Positions 10,792-22,956 of a stretch of 64,000 nucleotides of DNA are shown here, piece after piece. Below the pieces are notes generated by a model. The model ran no database searches, was not told the DNA's origin, and worked only from the letters and a program-made list of their open reading frames with translations. Source of the stretch: Rhynchospora pubera (Eukaryota; Streptophyta; Magnoliopsida; Poales; Cyperaceae). Positions within the stretch are counted from its first letter, which is position 1. The number at the start of each line of letters is the position of its first letter. The stretch spans positions 135,991,657 through 136,055,656 of the forward strand of contig CM051459.1 of assembly GCA_028095005.1 (NCBI GenBank), in the 5' to 3' direction. The position numbers were made by a program, and so were the translations under genes.

Positions 10792-13207
10792 TTGATGGCG
10801 ACCATTGTTGTTCCCTCATATAGTATTATACAACAGTGGTTCTTTATTTCTACTGTATGTAATTATGTAATTGAGTTAATACGCTTTCTTTATTTTTTCA
10901 CTTTTTTCTTTTCATTTCTATGGTGTGATCAGTGTGTTATTGTATGCTGCTCTCTCAGCTATTAAATATTCAGCTTTTCGATGGACTCCGAGATCATAGA
11001 ATTTCCAAAATGCTCTTTCTAATTATAATTTGCAAAGAAAGAAAGGCAAAAACATCTAATTTCATTTTTGAAAGTAAGTAGTAGAAATTGAAAACAACAC
11101 TAAGAATTCTTTTTTATTCACCTTTAATTGGGGTTAAGGATTGAAGATATACAAGAAATCAGAGGAGGGCGATGAGCCTCGGTTCAAGCTTTTGGCAGCT
11201 CAGTCATTTTAGAAGAATTAATCGTGCATTGTTCTCTCTCTCTCTCTCTTTTCTATTGGAAGCTTGTGTAGGCACCTAACTATTCCACAAAATGTCTGTT
11301 ACAATTGATAGGAGAACAAGTTACAAACCGTATTCACTTTCTTGAGAAGACCCTAAACTACATGACCATATACAAGTCAACAGAAAGCACATGTAAACGT
11401 CTAGGTAAAGAGGTGCACTAGTGAAGAGTTGGTTGTGCCTAGACAACAGTAGAATATCGAGAAGCAACCATCTCACTGTTTGCGGGTAATTTAGCTCCTA
11501 GGCAGCATAAGCAACGTTGCACGAACAGCAGCAGAGCTTTCAATTAGAATGTTATTGGGATAGGCCAACTGTTGTAAATCTTTGAAGCAACTAATAGGAT
11601 CAGGTTAGGCATCATAGTTAATCAGTAATGGCTGTGAGTTGAAGTTCCCGATTCTGCTGGATAATGTCAGGAGGGTAAAAGTCGGGCCTGGAGACTCAAA
11701 ATTTACCGTGTGTCCGTGTGGGTGGTGTTTTTGATTGACATATATTTGGGGCCCACGCTGGAGAGGCATCGGAATTATGGTGCTACAATTAGTCCAGGGT
11801 TCAAGCCTGTTTGGTGAAATACTAAAAAAGTTTCGTTCTGTTTTAATAAGCAGGATCAAATGCCTAACCCAAAATTTGCAGTTGCCATACTCATAGCTTT
11901 AAGCTTAGAAGGCTGCCTAAAGAACAATGTGGATGGTTTATTTCTTATACCAAATATACTATCATTGGGCCTAAAGAAGGATTATTAATTTATTACCTTT
12001 GGTTGGTCTTTGAGTGGCTTTGTGAAGTTTGATCGGATCCTTGCCCAGAGAAAATTATTTCTCCCACACAGTGCAGTTGTTCTTACAGTGGAAATCAGCT
12101 CCCCAACTTGCTGAGCAATCGTTTAGCAGATGAAGGGTCTCAGAATGGCAATTGTGCGTCTACTCCCATAGTTCAATCCGGTTCTCATAATTGCTACAAG
12201 AGTTCCACTTCAAACTCCAAGGCACCCCCTTCAGTATCGCTTGTACTGTTGTACATCTTACTCTAAGACAAATTCTTCTAGATACAGATTGTGACGACCC
12301 ATCTGTGTGACTCACTTCATTTGATAGCAACATGTAGAACAGGAGTTAGTAGAGAGTGAGGTATTTGACAGAAGTAAAGAGGTGGTTTCAACAGGAATTG
12401 AAGAGACTTATACACTTTAACTATGAACTCGGCCGATCACACCTCAACTCCCAGATTCCCAGATGCATACACCCAAAGGAAGAGTATTGAGCAATAAAAA
12501 GTTGAGTGAAAAAACAAACCAGAGAAAAATAGTAAGCTAGAGCATTCAAGAAGAAAAGGTTGAGGATTTAAAAGAGATTGGGCTGAGGTTAGAGCAAAGA
12601 ACACTAGTGGAGAACATCATCTTCGAAGATGATCATCACTAGAGTTCCATTTCTTTCAGTGGCATTCTGTCGAATGAGCATGCCTGAGGTGGCCTCTCTC
12701 TACATGCTTTACAGAGAATCCGCGACCGTGCATTGTTCTCATCAGTTAATTATTAATCAATCAACAAGACTATCTCATCTTATATATAGTCTGAAGTGAC
12801 TACTGGCATGATGGACGGGGGTAAAATAGCATAGAAAAGATTTTCAATTTTAATTGTAATTATATTTTAATAAGACGAATATTATTTTCATTTTACTTAC
12901 GAAATATATCAATCATTTCGTATTCACATATATATAATAAATAAAACGAATATTAAATCATATCTTCAATATGATGGGTGTGCTAATTACATGAATAAAA
13001 TACAAAAATAAAATGAAAAAATGCCAGTGCCAGACTGCCAGCGATGCAGTCAATATTTCAGGTAATATCCTAGGAATAATACTACGAGGAGAAGAGGTCT
13101 TCATAAAAAATGCAATTTTGTAATCTCCTTTATTTATTAGCTCTTCTAGAGGACAATTCCATTCTGCGTTTGATTGGGCTTGTAATTAACTGCTAACTTC
13201 TCCAGTC
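10792..13207. other. Intergenic between PAP copies 1 and 2
   Basis: About 2.4 kb. The first about 200 bp are the 3' UTR of copy 1. The rest is unremarkable, with a short CT run near 11236. A minus-strand ORF at 11605-11859 has no recognisable domain and is probably not a gene. No TIRs or LTRs were recognised. Confidence 0.5.
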
Positions 13208-13855
13208 GCTAATAACAAATCAGGCCAGCTTTGTACACCAATAGTACAAGTTTACAAACAAGTATATTTTTCCCCTTAAGTCAATATATATTTTAAACTT
13301 TTTGTAACAATAATAAAGCAGATATCTGTTCCTGTTAACATTACTCATAATTCTTCCATAAAAATTGTTCACGTTGTATTTAATTAACTGTTGGGTGATT
13401 AATTCCATTGACCTTATATGTAAGATAGTTAGGAATTGTTTACAATAAAAAATATGTCCAATTGAAGTTGATCAATATGATTATTTAATTTGGGTGCGAT
13501 CGATGTGTCATATATGATGTAGATTTTGTTTTGTTATAATTTGAGAGAGTTGATATAAATGATTAGTTGATTGAAACTTAGACGGGAAGTCCAATGGTTG
13601 CCAAGGTAAAGATATCTAAATTTTCATAATATTGAGTTTTTTTTAGCACTTCCATGCTATAATTTTGCCTTTTTCTTTGCACGTAAAAGTCATGCTCATT
13701 CACGTTATTCTTCTAAAAAAAAGCTAAAAATGGGGAAAAGAAAAATTACAAAGCCCAAAACCAAAATTGGAAGTCAACCTTCATTAGTTCTTAAAATGAA
13801 ATAATAAAAAGTGCATGAACGTGTCCTGAAGTAAATTAAATTTGGCACTAGTTTT

Positions 13856-13895
13856 GGATATTCCCCTCGTTTCTGTCTCACCAATCACTATTTAA
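13856..13895 (+). promoter_or_regulatory. P1BS-like site and TATA-like box of PAP copy 2
   Basis: GGATATTC at 13856-13863 and CTATTTAA at 13888-13895, with the ATG at 13985. Order and spacing match copies 1 and 4. Confidence 0.6.
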
Positions 13896-13984
13896 GTCAA
13901 AGCCAGCCAGCAAAAAACTTCATCTCTTACCTTTTCATTCCCATCTTCTGTAAGGAAAAGGGGAACTAACAAAGAAGGGCAGAG

Positions 13985-16900
13985 ATGGGATACCAGAAAG
14001 TGGCTTTCCTATTGACTTTGATTACTGTGGTGGGGTTAGCCGTGCAATGCAATGCCGGAGTGACCAGCACCTATAGGCGAAGGTTGGCGGCCTCGGTTGA
14101 TATGCCGCTTGATGCCGATGTGTTCCAGGTTCCATCAGGTTACAATGCTCCTCAGCAGGTCAGAAATTGTTTTATGCAAATCATATTAACAATGTATTAT
14201 TATTATTATAATTATTAGGATTTTTCATGAATCAGCTTTGGACTCTTCATAAGTTTATAGCAATATGTTCCTTCCTGTGTTGTTTAATTATAGATTTCCT
14301 TGCTCATAATTGTGCGGCCCTCTACTTGGACTTAATTGGGCCGACACGGGCTCATTGAGAACATTGGAATAGGAGAAAGAAATAAGCATAGAAAAAAAAA
14401 GGGAAAACTTAAAGTTAAGCGACTACTTCCTTAACTACTTATTACTATATATGGAAAGAATATTTATCCATAGAGACGGTGTTTGGTATAAAATGAGGTA
14501 AAAAGATTGAAAATAAGATAATAACTTTATATTTATTTCAAAATAAAAATATGTATTATTATTTTTTTGAATACAGGTATAATTGTACAAGTATATATTC
14601 ACAACAATATAGTGCCTATTCCTGGTTGTCTCATTATAAAACATCCCAATTATTTTGGCAAAAAACGCCATAAAAAGATTAAATATAATATTTCAATACG
14701 GTATTTTTGAACTATTTCAATTGTTTTTTCGTTTTCAAATATACCATATTTTATCATTTTACTTTGTGATGAACTTGAGACTTGTGCAACATGTTTAACT
14801 GTCAAATTTACTGCTAGCGAAAATGTCACAGACGTTTTCGGTATTCATATTTGACAAAAACAAAATTTATAGAACTTGTGCTTCTTGTCGGGCAAGAGTG
14901 AATCATACAAATTTTTTTTCCCTGTCAAACATGAACTAAATACAAATTTGTTCTACAAAGCCGGGAAAGTATATAACATATACAACCGGAAAAGTATATA
15001 ATGAAAAATAAAATATTAGCCACGTAAAAATTGATTTACTCAAAGATCATAATTAATCTTTTATCTGGAAAAAACATGTGAGTGTATATGCATTTTTATT
15101 TTTTAATTATCAACTTAATTATACTAATATGCAAACCATACATATTTATTCCGACAATAATTTATATTTTATTTTGCGGTTCCGTACCTCTTACAGTGTT
15201 GAATTAAAAAAAAAAAAACAACTATTGAGTTATCCATTTACAAGAAATGTGCTGATTCTTCCTCTACCAGATCTTATTAATGCCAACTCGTCATTAAATT
15301 TGGGACAAACATAGCACGTGGACGATGGGCGATCAATTTTTTAACTTTTCCTTAGTAAATCTTAGCCTTTTTAAAATTTGGTACACGTTTAGAGAAGCTA
15401 AACATAATTTTCTTCTTAGCTCTTTTCTCAACCATACTCTTAATTAAAAGAGAAGAAAACATTGGTGGTACTGATCGGCACTGTTTTCCGAGCGTTTTAT
15501 TCTCTTGTTTCAGCAAATTAAGCAACAAATTTGGTATTGTTATTCAATTACTCAATCATTGAGGTTGGTTTTGCCCTCATATTTATTGTTCAGCATGTAT
15601 TATCTTGCATTTAGTAGCTATAACATTTTGCTGCCCGTAAGGTGTTTGACAAAATTCCTCATTGAGCATTCTGTGGTAATTTTGTTTGGGTTGGATTAAC
15701 CGAGAACTAACAGCTAGTAATTAATCTTATCAATGGTTAAACATACTTTTGTTTTATAAAGTTGGTTCTTCTCAAGATAGCATTTAACATTGGGATTTAC
15801 TTTTGAAAGGTTCACATTACTCAAGGAGACTATGACGGCACAGCAGTCATTGTTTCGTGGGTGACAGCCGATGCACCGGGGTCAAACACTGTAAAATATG
15901 GTAAATCCAAGAATAATCTGCACCTTTCTGCTGAGGGAGATGTTAGGCAGTATACTTTCTACAACTACACATCAGGATATATTCACCACTGTCTTCTCCA
16001 GAATTTGGAGGTGGTTCTTTGACCTCTCTATTGTAGTTTAATTTGTGGCACTAATTCTATGTTAAGTTCATCAATTATGATATAAGGCTGGCTAATGTGT
16101 TGTATTTTAGATTGATTCTACATATTATTATGCCGTTGGAGAAAATGATTCAGTCAGACAATTCTCATTTAAAACTCCTCCTGCAATTGGCCCTGATGTC
16201 CCGTACACCTTCGGCCTTATAGGTAAGCCTTTCAATTATTTTTATTTTTTTCTCTTTTCATTTGATTTTTTTTTTAGAATAGAATTTATGAATAATATGC
16301 ACATTTTGTACGTCATCTGATTGCTATGGTGAGCAGGTGATCTTGGCCAAACCTATGACTCCAACAGTACTCTTACGCACTACAAGGCCAACCAAGATGC
16401 TGGTGCATTACTTTTTGTTGGTGATTTCTCTTATGCTGATAACTACCCAAACCACGACAATGTCAGATGGGACACATGGGGTCGGTTCATCGAGAGCAGT
16501 GCAGCCTACCAGCCATGGATTTGGACTGTCGGTAACCACGAGATCGACTTTGTCCCTTCGATTGTGAGTAAATATTTTTTTTTCTTGGAATTTTGTCATT
16601 CAATTCTAATTCTAAGCTCTTCTATTGAACAAAGCTTTGTTCATTCATTTCAGGGGGAGACTGTCCCATACAAGCCAATGTCAAACAGATACCCAACCCC
16701 GTACTGTGCATCTGGCAGCACCGAACTATTCTATTACTCAGTTAGGCGCGCCTCAGCACACATCATTGTCTTGGCATCCTATACTGCATACGGTACAACT
16801 AGCCAGTCCATAATACTTTAAATTTTGTTTTCTCTGTAAGCATCAATCTGCCTAAATCTCTTCTATTCTTGCACAAGGGAAATATACTCCACAGTACCAG

Positions 16901-17790
16901 TGGCTGCAAGCTGAGCTTAAAAAGGTAGACAGGACGAAGACTCCTTGGCTGATTGTTCTCTTGCATTCACCATGGTACAACAGTTACAACTATCACTATA
17001 TGGAGGGTGAAACCATGAGGGTCCAGTTTGAGGCATGGATGGTGCAATACAAGGTCGATGTGGTTTTTGCCGGTCATGTTCATGCCTACGAGCGTTTTGT
17101 GAGTAATCAATATGTCTATGTATTATTGGTTATTCACGTAATTTTAGTAATCCTTTTCCTTTCATAGTATGCTTATGGGGTTTATCAAATTGTTAATTAA
17201 TTACTCAATATGTTTATGTATCATTAGTTATTCACTTAATTTTCATAATCCTTTCATAGTAAGCTTTGTTACGTTCTCTCTATATATAGAAAAGATTGAA
17301 AAAAATTATTATAGGTCATATTCTAGTTAATTTTTGAACTATAACTTTCAAATGCTGGAAAGTTTATTTTATTCTTTTAATTTGCAGCATAGGATTTCTA
17401 ACATCGACTACAACATTACCAATGCAAACTGCTTGCCCGTCCCCAACAACAATGCTCCTGTTTACATTACCATTGGTGATGGAGGCAACATTGAAGGCCT
17501 TGCTACCAAGTAATTAGCACTTTGAATTAATCGATCTTTTCTTGTGTGAACTGTGAAGGCTCCCAATATCTGATAATAATATCCCAATATTATTTCACTT
17601 ATGCAGCATGACAGAGCCACAGCCAAGCTATTCGGCTTTCAGAGAAGCGAGCTTCGGCCATGCCATCTTCGATATCAAGAACAGGACCCATGCATATTAC
17701 ACCTGGCACCGCAACCAAGATGGCAATGCTGTTGCTGCCGACACCATGTGGTTCACCAATAGATACTTCAACCCAACAAATGATTCATAA
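13985..17790 (+). CDS. PAP: Purple acid phosphatase, copy 2
   Basis: Second intact secreted purple acid phosphatase, 459 aa. Exons: 13985-14158, 15810-16010, 16111-16222, 16337-16563, 16654-16792, 16878-17098, 17388-17509, 17607-17790. Exon lengths are identical to copy 1. The signal peptide is hydrophobic (FLLTLITVVGLAVQC). Metal-site motifs are complete: GDLGQTYD, GDFSYADNYPNHD, GNHE, LLHSPWY, GHVHAYER. Exon 6 ends in ...AYERF, whereas copies 1, 3 and 4 have ...AYERS; Ser is usual in the family, so this Phe is a distinctive change next to the His-x-His metal ligands. Intron 1 is 1651 bp against 178 bp in copy 1, and contains a PPR-like relic. By reading-frame integrity it should be functional; it is the sister of broken copy 3. 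Confidence 0.93.
15558..15710 (+). pseudogene. Possible PPR-gene relic in intron 1 of PAP copy 2
   Basis: Read in the frame through 15633, the DNA gives GFALIFIVQHVLS, then a stop-broken stretch, then FAARKVFDKIPH, then a stop. This layout (GF..x..FVQH.L, about ten residues, ARKVFDKIP) is that of plant PLS-type pentatricopeptide repeat proteins. The matching part of unit 2 (26683-26712) also reads ARKVFDKI. At least four stops are present, so it is not functional. It is short and the family call rests on motif memory only. Confidence 0.45.
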
Positions 17791-18178
17791 AATTGATGGT
17801 GATCGATCATCATTGAATCATCATATATATATGTGCTTCATCCATCTGGGTGTTTTTTTTTTTCTTGTGTCTCATTTTACTGTGGCGAGTCAATTTTGCT
17901 CTTCATATTACTATTTTTCATCTCCTTTGAATTGTGTAATAATCTGTTTATCTTCTTATGTTGTCGTTTTGGAAATCTGTTAATTATTGAGGTTTAATTG
18001 GCTGGAAGGCTTAAATCATTTTGTATGTTCTTGGAGTGAATAATATTCAAAAGAGAAGTGTCAAAACACATTGGACACAACCTTGTGGAACATCACATAT
18101 TCACGGTATACATTTGATGACAGTGATATAAATTTGACATTAATTAATAGACTTTGGTGACTGTGATTTATAACTAAA

Positions 18179-18290
18179 ACTTCAAAAGGTGGACAGAAAA
18201 GCCACTCCATGGCTGATTGTGATCGCGCATGAAACGTGGTACAACAGTTACAACTGCAACTACATGCATGGAGGACCGCTGAAACTAAAT
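18179..18290 (+). pseudogene. PAP exon-6 fragment
   Basis: A loose, more diverged piece of PAP exon 6 downstream of copy 2. It reads KVDRKATPWLIVIAHETWYN and then SYNCNYMHG, matching KVDRTKTPWLIVLLHSPWYN and SYNYHYMEG of copy 2. No splice context or other exons were found nearby. The substitution at HSPWY (to HETWY) and decay after GG show it is under no constraint. It is probably the remnant of an older PAP copy. Confidence 0.8.
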
Positions 18291-18344
18291 AGACTGACAA
18301 AATGGAATATATATGATTAAGCATATAATTCCTAATTTTTCAAG

Positions 18345-19140
18345 GCAATAACAAATCAAGGCATATATATATTTACCTACCAATAGTACAAGTTTTTAAA
18401 TGAATATTTTTTCTCTTGAGACTATAAATTTCTTTTCATAAGTAGTTGTTTTTTTTTTTTTTTGTCGCATCTTGCAACGGGATAAGTACTCAATTCTAGC
18501 ACTACTAAGCCAATATTGAGTTTGTATGTTAAAAATATTATATGTTGCATATGTTCAGATAAAAGTGACCAATACATTAATTAATTATAATTTTGATAAT
18601 TATTAATGTCCCAATGATGTAGAACTTTTACTTATAAAATTTAGGCAAAATTGGATATAACCAGCTCAAAACTTCTCTATCTGGAAATAACCCCCTTTAA
18701 TTTTCAAAATTGGATATAACCCCCTCTTATCTTATTAATTATTAATGGATATAAACCATTCTTAATATTTTTAACAGTATTTTGAATAAAAAGATTTATT
18801 TTCAATTTTCATAATTTTATGACCGAAATACCAGTAAATTAATAAGCTACTTTCCTTTTTGAGCTCAAAGCAGATGCTCTCAAGTTGCATTTTGTTTTTC
18901 ATTTGAATTCATAAAACAAACAAGCTAGGTTGACAATTCCGCAGGTGAAGTTTCGTATTATTGCTCCCTTTAACATTAGCATATATGTTATGATTTTACC
19001 TATTTTATTCTCATCCCTGTTACTTTTTTAAAACAAGAAAAAAGGAAAACGTGTAGAAACTTTAAAATACAAAAGGGGAAGTCAACCTTCACATCAGTGC
19101 TTGAACATAAAATAAAAATAAAACAATACAGGAATGTCCG
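18345..19140 (+). other. Duplicated PAP promoter region, orphaned from its exon 1
   Basis: Homologous to 13208-13830 upstream of PAP copy 2 (the AGTCAACCTTCA block at 13773 and 19080 is the clearest anchor). The homology stops just before the position of the P1BS/TATA pair in copy 2. A local direct repeat (AAAATTGGATATAACC) occurs near 18648 and 18705. Confidence 0.65.
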
Positions 19141-19149
19141 AACGTGCAT

Positions 19150-20694
19150 AACGTACACGGAAATAATAATAATTTCCGTGTACGTTCCGTTCACCATAAC
19201 GTAACAGTATTCATTTTCACTTACGTTCCGTGATTAGAACGGAACCAAATATTTTTACGTTTTCTGTTCCGTCAAGGTTAAACGGAAAAACGTTAAAAAC
19301 GTTAAATTTTAAGATTAATTAATGCGAAAAATCAGATAAAATCTCTGGATTCAGATAAATTCACACGAAGGTCATTGGTGATATCAAAAGAAGTGTACCA
19401 GTAAGCAAAAAAAGTGTACCAGGCCGGTACCAAGTCTGTACCAACTACTACAAAACATCAACCAAATATGATCACCAGAGGTGATATCAAAGAAACAAAG
19501 GAAACAAAAGTAAAGTTTCAAAGAGGTATAGAATACGAAAGCACAATCAAAGAATATCATGGTTTTCAATAAGCAAGAAAATTTTGAGTAAAGTAGGCAA
19601 GTTGTATTGGCAAAGCAAAATTACAAAACATTGACCCCACGTCCCCACCTACTACAAAATACTAACACAAACAAAAGCAGTAAGTACATGAGGCACTGCA
19701 AAAATATCATGCCAGTATCCCTTTGAGGCACGTGCACTGCAAAAATACTAAGACAAACAAAATACCAAATTACTCATGCCAGTATCCCCTTTGAGGCACT
19801 GCACACATCCAATACTCAATTAATCAACACTGTAAGCAAGTAAGCATATGAGAAAATGATGCATGCCTCCATTTTTTGATTCAAAGCACAAACGAAAAAG
19901 AAAAATAGGGAAAAATATTATACTAAATGGGAATAGCAAAGGAGAAAGGAAGTCAGAAATTAGTTCAAAATTAAAAGCAAAATTTAGTCAAAAACAGAAG
20001 CCAAAAATCAAACACAAGAGAAATCAGGGTTTAGTCGGGTGCGTACCTGTGCATCTTGAGGGAGAGGAGAGGGAGTGAGAGAGACTGGAGGGGAGAGGGT
20101 CTAGTGAAGGAAAGAGAGGGAAGAAAGAGGATGGGAAAGGGAGAGAAGGAGGATAACAGTGACTTGCATGAGATCTAGGAAGGGGATGAGGTGGTGCTCG
20201 TTATTGGGTCGAGAAGGGGTGAGGTAGCGGAAGGGGATTGGTGGGAAGAGAGGCAGGAAGTGATGAGAGATACGACGGAGAGGGAAGGGTCGAGGGATCC
20301 AGCCGAGCGAACAGAACTAAGGATCTTCTCTCTGATGCGCGATGATCCATGCCTCCGCCTTGATCAGAAACTGAGAAGAGCCACGAAACCCTAATGAAAG
20401 GGGGAGAGCAGAGCTTGGTTGGGATGGGAAGCGGCTGCGATCGAATCGAGAGACGAGAGAGAGAGAGATGGAGATAGCAACAAAGTTAATGGGCTGTTTG
20501 CGGGCCGGAATAACGTTAAAAAACGAAACGGAAGCAGTCCATTTCGTTTCTGTTCCGTTCTTACCAACGTAAGCTGTTTCGCTTCCGTTTCTGTTCCGCA
20601 GAGAGAAACGCAAGGCAAATTCCTCTCCGTTTCCGTTCCGTTTCGAACGGAACGGAACGTAAACGTTCGAAACGGAGCGATATTGACAGCCCTA
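19150..20694. mobile_element. hAT-like non-autonomous element replacing PAP copy-3 exon 1
   Basis: Both ends are packed with CCGTTTCG/CGTTCCG-type subterminal repeats in both orientations (19150-19310; 20515-20680). The right end TATTGACAGCCCTA is the reverse complement of a hAT-style TAGGGCTGTCAATA terminus. The left end contains a 15-bp-arm perfect hairpin (19150-19164 / 19172-19186). The middle (19380-20470) is non-coding: repeated GCCAGTATCCC and GAGGCACTGCA phrases, then a purine-rich block that looks like an antisense leader. No transposase or clear TSD is present. The flanks map to PAP promoter and PAP intron 1, so exon 1 was lost here. Confidence 0.5.
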
Positions 20695-20738
20695 GGTACA
20701 CTAGACATGCAGTTGGGCCGACATTGGCTCATTAAGAA

Positions 20739-21215
20739 TAGACTTGTCAAACGTGGTGAAAAGGCACAAATAAGACTGCAAAACAGTTGAAACGGTAACG
20801 AAACTAAGGTGTTTCGTTAACCGTTTTGTTTCATTGACGAAACTAATCACTAATTTTATTAACCGTTTCGTCTAAAATTGACGAAATTTTCGTGATTTAC
20901 ACATGGACGAAACCGTTTTATTGTTTGTTAATTGTTTCGTTTTTTAAACGCAACCATATTTCTTAGCCGTTTTGCCGTTCCGTTAAGTAAAATAGTACAA
21001 CATTTCATTTTGTTAACCATTTCGTTCCACTTCAGAAATTATATGTAATATTGTTCAAAACGAGGCATAATGGTTCTAAACGAGACATAATGGTTCGAAA
21101 CGGTACAATTTTGTCATTTTGTTATTGAAATAAAACAAAGTTCAGTGCCATTAATCGTTTCATTTCGGTTATATTAAACGGCATAATGGTAAACGCTGTA
21201 CTGTTGACAGGCCTA
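20739..21215. mobile_element. Non-autonomous hAT element in PAP copy-3 intron 1
   Basis: 477 bp with termini TAGACTTGTCAA and its counterpart TTGACAGGCCTA, filled with AAACG/CGTTT subterminal repeats. Flanking 8-mers are ATTAAGAA (20731-20738) and ATTGAGGA (21216-21223). The undisturbed homologous intron of copy 2 reads ATTGAGAA (14343-14350), so each is one mutation from the ancestral target. That makes an 8-bp hAT target duplication convincing despite the mismatches. Confidence 0.75.
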
Positions 21216-21540
21216 ATTGAGGATGTAAACATGGTTGCTCAAAAAAGGAAAAGGAAAAGCGCATAAATAAAAGGAGACAAGTATCAGCTGTCACATACAA
21301 TCAAACAATCGGTTCATGCTACGGCTTTTACTTTGCAAAAAAAAGGAAAAAGAAAAAGAAGTGTCATTTTTATAGTTTTATACAAACAAGATATTAAAAT
21401 ACAATTTAAATATATGTTATAATTATATTCGTTTTGTTTAACATCATATAATATTTGATTGGATACATTAGATTGCGGCTATCTAAAACATCCTATAATA
21501 GTTGACCATCATAATGAACGTATGACCAAAAAGCGTAGTA

Positions 21541-21546
21541 TATATA

Positions 21547-21583
<37 letters not shown>
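21541..21583. repeat. TA microsatellite
   Basis: Nearly uninterrupted TA dinucleotide run of about 43 bp. Confidence 0.9.
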
Positions 21584-21586
<3 letters not shown>

Positions 21587-22372
21587 ATATTTCTGGTACA
21601 GTCAATAGAATATATAAAACAACATTTCGATAGAGAGAATATTACTATCAACATAGCCTAGATTGCCTATATTGTTGGAAATACATGTAGTTAATATGAA
21701 ATAAGGACTTTCTAGTTATATAAAGTTGGGCAATAACTTTAATTGAGTTATTATATATTCACGAAAAAGTTTTTTAGTATGGTGAGATAAAAATGTAATA
21801 TTGAAAACTCTTTATATTTTATTTCATATAAATAAATATTTCTGCTACACATTTAATATTTTATTTTACTGCATTGTAACACTATCTATTAAAACATTTC
21901 ATCTATGGACCAACTCGCGCTCACGAGAAGTTGGCAAAACGGAAAATTTTTATCAATGACAAAAATGCCCCTGACAATTTTAAAAAAGACAAAAGAACCT
22001 CTGAAATTTTAAAAAGAGCACAGCTATAGCGGTAATTGGACTGCCGTAATAGCTCAGCCCTATAGCGGCAATAGCATTACCGCTATAGGGGACTATAGCG
22101 GTAATAGCAATGCCGCTATAGGCTTTTTTTTTCTTTTCAGGCTGACACACTTCTGTTTTTGCGTAGAAAAAGAAAAGTGGATAGTTTGCTTTGGAATTTT
22201 CCTCTATAGCGGCGATGCCTTTGCCGCTATAGGATTTTTTTTTTCTCGGCTGCCCCTCTGTTTATTTTTTTTAAATGCGCCATTCTTAATTTAAACTATA
22301 ATTTTATTCCTATAATTTAATTCCTATAATTTATGACAAATAAATAATTTAAAATTCGTTAGAAAAAATTAC

Positions 22373-22877
22373 CTCTAATATGACCGTCATCTCACCAATA
22401 GGAAAGTGGAAGGTATGAGTTTCGGGACGCCAAAACTCTATCAAAACCTTCAACAGTGATACATCCAAATTGGCATTCGGCACCTTAGACATGTGAAGCA
22501 AGCCAAGCTTTCGCAGCCGACCTTCAATCCGCACGTCGTTTGGCAATTCTCTTCTATGGCCGCATATTGAGAGATTTTTTTCACGCTTCAATCATACAAA
22601 AATTACAATATTTTAATAAAGAACTTTTCATATAAATGTGTGTTGAAATATTTATTTTGGAAAATATATTTACCTCATCCATAGGTAAGGAAATCAACAT
22701 ATCCGATCTCGGCACAAATAAAATTGGACCGTTATCTGGATCTCCTTCACGCTCTGTTGCATTTATCGCTCTCCGATTTGGAGGACATGTCCTATTTCTA
22801 TGTCTTTTAATCCTAGTCGTAGCGGCTGCACCTGGTGCAGAACCAGACGGACCGGCCTCATCTGGTCCAGAACTCAT
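22373..22877 (-). pseudogene. Plant mobile domain (PMD, MAIN-like) gene fragment carried by the MULE
   Basis: Two exons on the minus strand: 22877-22674 (68 codons, donor GAG|GTAAAT) and 22585-22373 (71 codons, donor GAG|GTAATT), joined in phase. The second exon reads RLRKLGLLHMSKVPNANLDV, then LIEFWRPETHTFHFPIGEMT, the hallmark of the PMD ('aminotransferase-like') domain of MAIN/MAIL proteins. The first exon is a low-complexity lead with RIKRHRNR. The open frame ends at a splice donor with only about 100 bp left before the TIR, so the rest of the domain is missing. PMD genes are known to travel with MULEs and retroelements. No internal stop is seen, so expression as a truncated or fused transcript is possible. 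Confidence 0.75.
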
Positions 22878-22956
22878 CTGATTGAAATAATTTTGTCATC
22901 AACGAATTTATGCAATAATTTCAATTAAATTTTTTCATACAATAACTAATGTTTTA

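Noticed and set aside
11605..11859. 84-aa minus-strand ORF between PAP copies
   Set aside because: No recognisable family; could be a repeat fragment but I could not support it.
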